A stretch of 64,000 nt of DNA, from NCBI RefSeq assembly GCF_007829955.1, contig NZ_VIWX01000003.1, positions 310,001 through 374,000 on the forward strand, read 5' to 3'. The DNA comes from Saccharopolyspora dendranthemae. Its GTDB lineage: Bacteria; Actinomycetota; Actinomycetes; Mycobacteriales; Pseudonocardiaceae. Both the position numbers and the translations under genes were made by a program. Shown here in pieces: positions 57,793-64,000 of the stretch. The notes beneath the pieces are model-generated. The model had not been told where the DNA came from and did not search any database. It saw only the letters and a program-made list of their open reading frames with translations. Numbering within the stretch: position 1 is the first letter of the stretch; each line of letters begins with the position of its first letter.

Positions 57793-58808
57793 TGGCCGCG
57801 CCCGCTCTCGAACGCCCGACCACCGCGCCGGGAACCCAGACCGTCACCATCGCCAAGGCGCTGAACATGGGGCTGCGCGCGTCGCTGGAGCGCGACCCGA
57901 AGGTGCTGGTGATGGGTGAGGACGTCGGCAAGCTCGGCGGTGTCTTCCGGATCACCGACGGCCTGCAGAAGGACTTCGGCGAGCACCGGGTGCTCGACAC
58001 CCCGCTGGCCGAGTCCGGGATCATCGGCACCGCGATCGGCCTGGCCATTCGCGGCTACCGGCCGGTGTGCGAGATCCAGTTCGACGGATTCATCTTCCCC
58101 GGCTTCGACCAGATCATCAGCCAGCTCGCGAAGCTGCACTTCCGCAGCCAGGGCAAGGTCAAGGTGCCGATCGTCATCCGGGTCCCCTACGGCGGCGGCA
58201 TCGGCGCGGTCGAGCACCACTCGGAGTCGCCGGAATCGCTGTTCGCGCACATCGCGGGCCTGAAGGTGGTGTCCTGCTCGAACCCGGTGGACGCCTACTG
58301 GATGTTGCAGCAGGCCATCGAGTCCGACGACCCGGTGCTGTTCTTCGAGCCCAAGCGCCGCTACTACGAGAAGGCCGAGCTCGACACCACGATCGATCCG
58401 CTGCCGCTGCTGAGCTCCCGGGTCGTGCGGCCCGGCTCGGCGGTGACCGTCGCGGCCTACGGCCCGATGGTGCGCACCTGCCTCGACGCGGCGGTCGCGG
58501 CCGCCGAGGACGGGCTGGACCTGGAGGTCATCGACCTGCGCGCGCTGTCCCCGCTGGACCTGGGTCCGGTGTGCGAGTCGGTGCGGCGCACCGGCCGGTT
58601 GGTGCTGGTCAGCGAGGCGCCGTCGGAATCGTCGGTCACCTCGGAGATCGCCGGCCGGGTGCAGCAGGAGTGCTTCTACTCGCTGGAGGCCCCGGTGCTG
58701 CGGGCGACCGGGTTCGACGCGCCCTACCCGCCGTCGAAGTTGGAGGAGGGCTTCCTGCCCGACCTCGACCGGGTGCTGGACGTCGTCGACCGTTCGCTGG
58801 CGTACTGA
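57792..58808 (+). CDS. 2-oxoacid dehydrogenase E1 beta subunit
   Basis: A 338-residue transketolase-like subunit with the usual family length. Segments GEDVGKLGGVFRIT, TPLAESGIIGTAIGLA and the C-terminal domain (EVIDLRALSPLDL) are diagnostic. It pairs with E1 alpha to decarboxylate the 2-oxoacid and acylate the lipoyl group of E2. Confidence 0.95.
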   Translation: MAAPALERPTTAPGTQTVTIAKALNMGLRASLERDPKVLVMGEDVGKLGGVFRITDGLQKDFGEHRVLDTPLAESGIIGTAIGLAIRGYRPVCEIQFDGFIFPGFDQIISQLAKLHFRSQGKVKVPIVIRVPYGGGIGAVEHHSESPESLFAHIAGLKVVSCSNPVDAYWMLQQAIESDDPVLFFEPKRRYYEKAELDTTIDPLPLLSSRVVRPGSAVTVAAYGPMVRTCLDAAVAAAEDGLDLEVIDLRALSPLDLGPVCESVRRTGRLVLVSEAPSESSVTSEIAGRVQQECFYSLEAPVLRATGFDAPYPPSKLEEGFLPDLDRVLDVVDRSLAY

Positions 58809-58821
58809 GGGGAGTTCATCG

Positions 58822-60165
58822 ATGGCGCTCAAGAGTTTCCCCCTGCCCGACGTCGGCGAGGGGTTGACCGAGGCGGAGATCGTCGGCTGGAAGGTGCAGC
58901 CCGGCGAGAACGTCACGGTCAACCAGGTGATCGTGGAGATCGAGACGGCCAAGGCCTCCGTGGAGCTGCCCTGCCCGTGGGCGGGCACGATCCGCGAACT
59001 GCTGGTGGAGCCCGGTCAGACCGTCGAGGTCGGCACGCCGATCATCAGCATCGAGATGGCCGGTGCCGCCGAACCGGAACCGGAGCCGGACGCGAGCTCC
59101 GGCAAGATCGGCGAGGAGTCCAACGGCCGGATCGCCACGCTGGTCGGCTACGGCCCGCGGACGTCCTCGGCCAAGCGGCGTCCGCGCAAGGACCGGCACG
59201 CGGCCACCAACGGCACGGAGTCCAACGGCACGGCCGTGGCCACCGTCGCCGCACCGCCGGAACCGCGGAAACCGCAGGTCCAGGAGGCCGTCGGGCACGT
59301 CCCGCTGGCCAAGCCGCCGGTCCGGAAGCTCGCCAAGGGGCTCGGCGTGGACCTGCGCTCCCTCGCGGGCTCGGGCACGGGCGGGGTGATCACCCGCGAG
59401 GACGTGGAATCCGCGGCAGCACCGGCCGGGTCCCGGACCGACGCTCCCGCGGCCGTTCCGGCCGGTGACCGCGAGCGGCGGGTCCCGATCAAGGGCGTCC
59501 GGAAGGCGACCGCGCAGGCCATGGTGGAGAGCGCGTTCACCGCGCCGCACGTCACCGAGTTCCTGACGGTCGACGTCACGCCGATGATGGAGCTGCGCGA
59601 GCAGCTCAAGTCGGACCCGGCGCTGCGCGGGGTGAAGATCACGCCGCTGGCGTTCGCGGCCAAGGCCATGTGCCTGGCCGCCCGCCGGACCCCGGACGTC
59701 AACGCGACCTGGGACGAGGCGGCCGGCGAGATCGTCTACAAGGACTACGTGCACCTCGGGGTCGCGGCGGCCACGCCGCGCGGCCTGGTGGTGCCCAAGG
59801 TCCGCGACGCCGACCGGATGTCCCTGCGGGAGCTGGCCGAGGCGCTGGAGCAGCTGACCACCACCGCCAGGGACGGCAAGACGGCCCCGGCGGACATGGT
59901 CGGCGGCACGATCACCATCACCAACGTCGGCGTCTTCGGCGTCGACACCGGCACGCCGATCATCAACCCCGGTGAGTCCGCGATCCTCGCGTTCGGCGCG
60001 ATCCGCGACATGCCGTGGGTGGTCGACGGACAGGTGGTGCCGCGCAAGGTCTGCCAGCTGGCGCTGAGCTTCGACCACCGCGTGGTCGACGGGCAGCAGG
60101 GTTCCCAGTACCTCGCCGACGTCGGCGCGCTGCTGGCGAACCCGAGCATGGCGTTCACCTACTGA
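58822..60165 (+). CDS. dihydrolipoamide acyltransferase E2
   Basis: A 447-residue E2. One lipoyl domain with lipoyl-lysine K44 in ETAKAS, a peripheral-subunit-binding domain (about 155-195, KPPVRKLAKGLGVDL) and the catalytic core ending SFDHRVVDG with H419 and D423. The linkers are Pro/Ala/Thr-rich as usual. GGGGAG lies before ATG 58822. E3 is not encoded here. A hairpin ends the operon. Confidence 0.95.
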   Translation: MALKSFPLPDVGEGLTEAEIVGWKVQPGENVTVNQVIVEIETAKASVELPCPWAGTIRELLVEPGQTVEVGTPIISIEMAGAAEPEPEPDASSGKIGEESNGRIATLVGYGPRTSSAKRRPRKDRHAATNGTESNGTAVATVAAPPEPRKPQVQEAVGHVPLAKPPVRKLAKGLGVDLRSLAGSGTGGVITREDVESAAAPAGSRTDAPAAVPAGDRERRVPIKGVRKATAQAMVESAFTAPHVTEFLTVDVTPMMELREQLKSDPALRGVKITPLAFAAKAMCLAARRTPDVNATWDEAAGEIVYKDYVHLGVAAATPRGLVVPKVRDADRMSLRELAEALEQLTTTARDGKTAPADMVGGTITITNVGVFGVDTGTPIINPGESAILAFGAIRDMPWVVDGQVVPRKVCQLALSFDHRVVDGQQGSQYLADVGALLANPSMAFTY

Positions 60166-60174
60166 GGCACGGCG

Positions 60175-60207
60175 GAGGGGCGCTCCCGGATCCCGGGGGC
60201 GCCCCTC
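60175..60207. terminator. bidirectional terminator
   Basis: A 15-bp stem with one G-U (60175-60189 with 60193-60207, loop ATC). It overlaps the stop codon of the convergent PPOX gene. Confidence 0.85.
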
Positions 60208-60676
60208 ACGTGCGCTTGAAGACTCGAACTCCCAGTTCAGGGGTCCACGAGGTGATCACCAGGTGGGTCTGGTCGTCGGAGACCTTCGTCGTGACCACCT
60301 CGGTGATCGCGCAGCGGAAGAGGTGCGCGTCGGACTGCGGCGCCTGGACCTCGGCCACCCACGTGCTCTGCTCGTCGCCGGTGACCTCGGTCGCGACGCC
60401 GGCGATCTTGACGTCGGGATCGGCCATCGTGCCGTCGCCGGGGTTGGTGTGCAGCGCGAATCGCCCGTCGCGCTGCAGGTCGCGGGCCTTGCGGGCACCG
60501 GGCATCGAACCGAAGGTCAGCTCACCGTCGTACCAGCTGACCTCCGTGCCGCTGACCCGCGGAGCGCCGTCCCCGCGCAGCGTCGCCAGCACGTGGTGCC
60601 GGGCCGATTCCAGCCGTGCCCGGGCCGCGGCGGCCAGCTCGGGTTCCTGATCAGCGAATTCCTGCCATCCGGTCAT
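60206..60676 (-). CDS. pyridoxamine 5-phosphate oxidase-like (PPOX) protein
   Basis: A 156-residue split-beta-barrel flavin/F420-type protein (HHVLATLRGDGAPRVSGTEVSW, GSMPGARKARDLQRDGRFALHTNP). The substrate cannot be told. ATG at 60676 is chosen because the family begins near WQEFA; GTG 60700 would add eight residues. Confidence 0.85.
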   Translation of the reverse strand: MTGWQEFADQEPELAAAARARLESARHHVLATLRGDGAPRVSGTEVSWYDGELTFGSMPGARKARDLQRDGRFALHTNPGDGTMADPDVKIAGVATEVTGDEQSTWVAEVQAPQSDAHLFRCAITEVVTTKVSDDQTHLVITSWTPELGVRVFKRT

Positions 60677-60721
60677 GCCGGTCAGAGTGGCAGAGGGCAC
60701 CGACGGAAGCGTCCGGACAGA

Positions 60722-60768
60722 CGAACGGCCCGCACCGCGATCCCCCCGGATGCGGTGCGGGCCGTTCG
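60722..60768 (-). terminator. terminator hairpin
   Basis: A 17-bp stem (60722-60738 with 60752-60768), 13-base loop, beginning 11 bases past the stop of the next minus-strand gene. Confidence 0.85.
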
Positions 60769-60779
60769 GCCAAGTCTGC

Positions 60780-61064
60780 TCAGTTCCCCTTGCGGCGGCG
60801 TCCGCCGCGGCGGGATCCGGAAGTACCGGAGCTCGAAGAGCCTGATCCCGAAGCTGCGGAGCCTGCCGACACGGCGACGGGTTCCGCCGCCTCCGCCGGG
60901 GCGTCCTGCTCGGGCTCCTGGGACTTCTGCTCGTCGTACTCGCGGAGAAAGTCGAACGCGTGCTTGTCGAAGTCGTGGATGTCGATCTCCGGCAGTTCGC
61001 CGAGCTCCTTGTTGAGCTCCCGGAAGATCGGTGTCTCCACCTCTGGGGTCGTCAACTTCTTCAC
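60780..61064 (-). CDS. small hypothetical protein with basic C-terminus
   Basis: A 94-residue protein. The N-terminal half (VKKLTTPEVETPIFRELNKE) looks conserved and folded, the rest is Ala/Ser/Gly-rich and ends SRRGGRRRKGN. GTG at 61064 with GGAGG eight bases upstream is preferred to ATG 61160. I do not recognise the family. The basic tail could bind nucleic acid. Confidence 0.65.
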   Translation of the reverse strand: MKKLTTPEVETPIFRELNKELGELPEIDIHDFDKHAFDFLREYDEQKSQEPEQDAPAEAAEPVAVSAGSAASGSGSSSSGTSGSRRGGRRRKGN

Positions 61065-61421
61065 CGCTTCGCCCTCCCGTTCGTCATCGAAGCGTTGGCC
61101 GAGCCGAGCTCTCCCCGCGGAGCTCGTCGATGGGCCGAAGGGACCAGGCCCTTCGCTCATCGGTGGGACGCGTGCCGCCGCTCATCCTGACGCGGCGACC
61201 CGCCGTTCATCCAATCGGACCAGGCTGTTGCGCCCTGCCCACGCACATGGTGCAACAACGATCACGATCCGGCTCGATGAATCGATCTCACACATCCGCC
61301 AGGCCGCATACTGCCCTCTGTGGAATCAACACCGGTACCCGTTGTGCAATTCCGCACCGTGTCATATGCCACTGACCTGCGGTTAACCCGGGGATCACGT
61401 TGATCTGCTACTGGGAAGACC
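61065..61421. other. intergenic region
   Basis: About 360 bases upstream of the small hypothetical gene. I see no gene or repeat; AT content rises between 61200 and 61400, as expected for promoters. Confidence 0.5.
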
Positions 61422-61467
61422 GCGAACGGACCGGCTCCGCTGGATTCGCCGAGCGCGGTCCGTTCGC
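61422..61467 (-). terminator. terminator hairpin after the SCP2 gene
   Basis: GCGAACGGACCG (61422-61433) pairs with CGGTCCGTTCGC (61456-61467); the loop contains a further GCTC/GAGC pairing. Confidence 0.8.
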
Positions 61468-61523
61468 CTGGGCCCGGGTCGTCGTGGGGGGCTTTCCGGC
61501 GACCCGGTGTCCGGTGGTGCGAT

Positions 61524-62090
61524 TCAGGCCTTGGGGATCTGGAAGAGCTTGGGCAGGTTGACCGCGAACCCGATGTCGCCTGCGAGCCTGACCCGCCGTG
61601 CCATGACCAGCTTCGGAGCGGTGGTGTTCCCCGAGGTCAGCTGCACGAAGTCGAGCGGGGTCATGGTGATCGTGACCGTCCCGGCGTCGCTCTGGGAACC
61701 CTTGGTCACCTGGCAGCCGCGCTGGTCGAGCTCGCACTCGTAGTGCAGCAGGTCGTCGTCCTTGCCGATCCGCCAGTTCACCACCGCGTGGCTGCGCTTG
61801 GCGTTCTCTGGCTGGTAGTGCCGGCTCATGCGGCGGAAGATCTCGTCGACGATGCTCTCGCTCAGCTCCGGCCGGGAGAGGACGGCCTTGAGCTGTTCGG
61901 TCGACGCGCGTGAGATCAGTTGTGCGAAACGCTCAGCGCTCAGGGAGCTGAGGTCCAGCCCCTCGTTGGCGGCGTGGGAGGCGGCGTGCAGCATCTCGAC
62001 CAGCTCGGCCTTGTCGATCTGCCGGGGGTCGACCTCGGCGAGCGCGCTGATCGGGTCGATCGGGGATTGAGGCAACGCTGCCACCTCCAT
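61524..62090 (-). CDS. SCP2 sterol-carrier-domain protein
   Basis: A 188-residue protein. A helical N-terminal part (about 20-85) is followed by an SCP2-like domain (VVNWRIGKDDDLLHYECEL ... TVTITMTPLDFVQLTSG). Such domains bind lipids or acyl-CoA. ATG at 62090 has AGTAGGT upstream. It is divergent from a TetR gene with a TTAC/GTAA dyad touching its start codon. Confidence 0.88.
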   Translation of the reverse strand: MEVAALPQSPIDPISALAEVDPRQIDKAELVEMLHAASHAANEGLDLSSLSAERFAQLISRASTEQLKAVLSRPELSESIVDEIFRRMSRHYQPENAKRSHAVVNWRIGKDDDLLHYECELDQRGCQVTKGSQSDAGTVTITMTPLDFVQLTSGNTTAPKLVMARRVRLAGDIGFAVNLPKLFQIPKA

Positions 62091-62107
62091 TACCTACTGG
62101 GGAGTAA
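62090..62107. promoter_or_regulatory. TTAC-N10-GTAA dyad between SCP2 and TetR genes
   Basis: TTACCTACTGGGGAGTAA; on the minus strand it contains TTACTC and GGTAA half-sites, the same halves as the operators at 18285 and 31550 but spaced four bases wider. Likely operator of the adjacent TetR regulator. Confidence 0.45.
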
Positions 62108-62195
62108 GACTACGGGCGAGTAGGTTGGCGGGCAAGCCTCCGGACCCGGGTCCCTCTCCACTAGCCTGAGGCGAATTACCAGCGTATGAGGTGAG

Positions 62196-62882
62196 ATGGA
62201 AGATCAACGGGCCAGCGAGCGCCCCCGATCCCGGCGTTTGCCCAGGGCTGTGCGTGAACGACAGATCCTCGACGCCGCCGTGGAGGTGTTCGCCAAGCAC
62301 GGCTTCCACAACGCGTCGATGGACGAGATCGCGGAGACGGCGAGCATTTCCAAGCCGATGCTCTACGCCTACCTCGGCGCCAAGGACGAGCTGTTCATCG
62401 CCTGCGTTCGTCGCGAAGCCGCCAAGCTCGTGGACGCCATCGGCGCCGACATCGGGACCGACCTGACCCCGGCCGACCAGCTCTGGCACCGGCTGCACAT
62501 GTTCTTCGAGTACGTGCACGACAACAAGGCGGGCTGGCAACTGCTGCACCGCCAGGGCGATGTGCCCGGCGAGCCCTACGTCCAGGAGCTCTCCGAGTGG
62601 CGGGTGCGCGCCACCGAGCTGATCGCGGCGCTGCTCGCCGAGGCCACCACGAACCAGCCGCAGCCCATGCAGTCCGAGCAGACCGAGCCCTTCGCGGCGG
62701 CCCTGGTCGGAGCAGGCGAAGCGCTCGTCGAGTGGTGGTTCCAGCATCCCGAGTTCACCGCCGAGGGCATGGCCATGCGCCTGATGAACATGCTCTGGCT
62801 CGGCTTCGGCGAGCTCGTCGAGGGCCGCTCCTGGTTCCCCTCCTCGACGATCCCCCAGTCCGAGGACCCCACGGGCTCCTGA
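62196..62882 (+). CDS. TetR-family regulator
   Basis: A 228-residue regulator. HTH at about 20-65 (AVEVFAKHGFHNASMDEIAETASISKPMLYAYLGAKDELF); the C-terminal domain contains YVHDNKAGWQLLHRQ. GAGGTGAG lies just before ATG 62196. The setting next to an SCP2 protein and beta-oxidation-type genes suggests a lipid or acyl-CoA ligand, which is inference. Confidence 0.93.
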   Translation: MEDQRASERPRSRRLPRAVRERQILDAAVEVFAKHGFHNASMDEIAETASISKPMLYAYLGAKDELFIACVRREAAKLVDAIGADIGTDLTPADQLWHRLHMFFEYVHDNKAGWQLLHRQGDVPGEPYVQELSEWRVRATELIAALLAEATTNQPQPMQSEQTEPFAAALVGAGEALVEWWFQHPEFTAEGMAMRLMNMLWLGFGELVEGRSWFPSSTIPQSEDPTGS

Positions 62883-62893
62883 CCGGCAGAACG

Positions 62894-62937
62894 ACGAAGA
62901 CCGCGGTTCTCGCACCTGCGCGAACCGCGGTCTTCGT
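62894..62937. terminator. bidirectional terminator
   Basis: A 16-bp stem (62894-62909 with 62922-62937), extended after one mismatch by CGC/GCG, between convergent genes. Confidence 0.9.
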
Positions 62938-62953
62938 GTTCCGGTGAGCCGCG

Positions 62954-63790
62954 TCAGGCCGTGACGGAGCCCGTGAGGTGGGGTTTCCCGGACCGGGAGT
63001 GCAGTGCGAAGTCCCAGCCGGAGCCCGCCGGACGCATCGTGAAGTCGGCCTTCGACGGCAGCAGCAAGGGCTTGGCGAAGTCGACGTCGACGGTGAACGC
63101 GTCCGGCAGCCGTCCCTCGAGGGCCGCGAGGCAGCGGGCCTTGGACCACATGCCGTGCGCGATCGCCTTCGGGAAGCCGAAGGCCTTGGCCGTCAGCGGG
63201 TGCAGGTGGATCGGGTTGCGGTCGCCGGACACCGCCGCGTACTCACGGCCGATGTCGGCGGGGACCCGCCAGGTCCCGGACGCGGAACCCGGTTCGATCT
63301 CCCGGCGCTCCTTCTGCGGCGCGTTCTCGTCCCGCTTGCCCACCCGCAGGTAGGTGCTGGTCTCGCGCCACACCACCTCGCCACCCGCGCTGGTCTCGGT
63401 GACCACGTCGAACTGCTTGCCCTTCGGGTGCGGGCGGAGGTCGGCGACCCGGACCGACTGCGTCAGCACGTCGGTCACCAGCAGCGGCCGGTCCTGCTGG
63501 ATCCGGTTGGCCACGTGCACCAGGCCGACCAGCGGGAACGGGAACCCCTTGTCGGTCATCAACTGCACCGACGCGGGGAACGACAGGATGTGCGGGTAGG
63601 TGATCGGCAGCTCGTCGCGCAGCCGGAACCCGCAGACCCGGTTGTACTCGGCGAGCTCCACCGGATCGACGGCGATGTCGCGACGCACGTACTCGGTGCC
63701 GGGCAGCTCGCCGCCGCGCCGGGTCGGGCCGGTCGCGGCCGCCTTGAGGTACAGCGGCCCCAGGCTCGGAGCGGTGGAAAGTTCGGGCAT
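62954..63790 (-). CDS. htdX: MaoC-like (3R)-hydroxyacyl dehydratase, HtdX type
   Basis: A 278-residue double-hot-dog dehydratase. The hydratase-2 motif is in VSGDRNPIHLHPLTAKAFGF with catalytic Asp and His. It dehydrates (3R)-hydroxyacyl-ACP/CoA. AGGAGAGGAC precedes ATG 63790. The gene directly follows fabG4 (14-base gap), as Rv0241c follows Rv0242c in M. tuberculosis, so the two probably act in sequence. Confidence 0.92.
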   Translation of the reverse strand: MPELSTAPSLGPLYLKAAATGPTRRGGELPGTEYVRRDIAVDPVELAEYNRVCGFRLRDELPITYPHILSFPASVQLMTDKGFPFPLVGLVHVANRIQQDRPLLVTDVLTQSVRVADLRPHPKGKQFDVVTETSAGGEVVWRETSTYLRVGKRDENAPQKERREIEPGSASGTWRVPADIGREYAAVSGDRNPIHLHPLTAKAFGFPKAIAHGMWSKARCLAALEGRLPDAFTVDVDFAKPLLLPSKADFTMRPAGSGWDFALHSRSGKPHLTGSVTA

Positions 63791-63804
63791 GTCCTCTCCT
63801 GACC

Positions 63805-64000
63805 TCAGGCGCCGAGCAGGCTCTGGCCGCAGACGCGGACCACGTTGCCGTTGACGCCGGCCGAAGCGGGGTTGGCGTACCAGGCGATGGTCTCGGCGAC
63901 GTCGACCGGCAGCCCGCCCTGCGACATGCTGTTCATCCGACGGCCGGCCTCCCGCACGAACAGCGGGATCGCGGCGGTCATCTTGGTCTCGATGAAGCCC
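63805..64000 (-). CDS. fabG4: 3-oxoacyl reductase FabG4, C-terminal part (runs off the window)
   Basis: The last 65 codons of a short-chain dehydrogenase continuing past base 64000. Visible residues include GFIETKMTAAIPL, NSMSQGGLPVDVAETIAWY and the C-terminus RVCGQSLLGA, close to the RVCGQ-LGA ending of mycobacterial FabG4. The N-terminal Rossmann region and start are outside the window. It would reduce 3-oxoacyl-CoA/ACP ahead of the dehydratase. Confidence 0.9.
   Translation of the reverse strand, partial: GFIETKMTAAIPLFVREAGRRMNSMSQGGLPVDVAETIAWYANPASAGVNGNVVRVCGQSLLGA

Noticed and set aside
1..64000. tRNA or rRNA genes
   Set aside because: GGTTCGA-type T-loop strings occur only inside coding regions and none is accompanied by a cloverleaf; no rRNA segments were recognised.

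Overview
The window is high-GC actinobacterial DNA with dense, mostly SD-led genes, many 4-base ATGA/GTGA overlaps, several probable leaderless starts and strong GC hairpin terminators. Gene content and order point to the order Pseudonocardiales, probably a Saccharopolyspora-like organism; this is inference from family resemblance and synteny, not a database match. A perfect parS site and a gene order matching the Mycobacterium tuberculosis Rv3907c-Rv3916c block place the left end close to oriC.

0-14 kb (origin-proximal core): parS; a GNAT-like protein (Rv3916c type); CwlM-like peptidoglycan regulator; thioredoxin/thioredoxin reductase behind a SigR/SigH-type promoter; a SigM-type ECF sigma factor with its membrane anti-sigma factor; a MurJ pseudokinase partner, MurJ, a DUF6049 secreted/membrane protein and a NUDIX hydrolase in one convergent block; then CCA-adding enzyme and YqgE. 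14-21 kb: a small cluster of DnaA-box-like 9-mers, SdpI-like protein, leuS behind a leucine-rich leader peptide and terminator (attenuator), an acyl-CoA oxidase-type enzyme with a GTTAC/GTAAC operator, and a secreted propeller-like protein. Three copies of a conserved palindrome lie downstream of genes here.

21-31 kb (accessory): a conservon-like operon (sensor kinase, roadblock, DUF742, cytochrome P450) that lacks the usual GTPase and whose P450 lacks the ExxR arginine; an orphan beta-clamp paralogue; an XRE / ImmA-like metalloprotease / seven-helix-like DUF6545 membrane protein cassette; a PAP2-like protein; TetR; mycoredoxin. 31-42 kb: PTS enzyme I with a DasR-type operator across its start, a NarL-type two-component system, two diguanylate cyclase proteins (the second at 42 kb), an intergenic repeat mosaic, an AI-2E family permease, two secreted proteins and a GT87 enzyme.

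43-50 kb: an Rv0046c-Rv0051-like block (inositol-phosphate synthase, PadR regulator, DUF5318 protein, class A penicillin-binding protein, GT87 enzyme), followed by a complete IS30-family insertion sequence at 50.8-52.2 kb. 52-64 kb: PspC peptide, ABC transporter, M20 dipeptidase, GPP34 protein, a three-gene branched-chain 2-oxoacid/pyruvate dehydrogenase operon, a PPOX protein, an SCP2 protein, a TetR regulator and the htdX/fabG4 pair, the latter cut by the window edge. No rRNA, tRNA, CRISPR array or biosynthetic gene cluster was seen.
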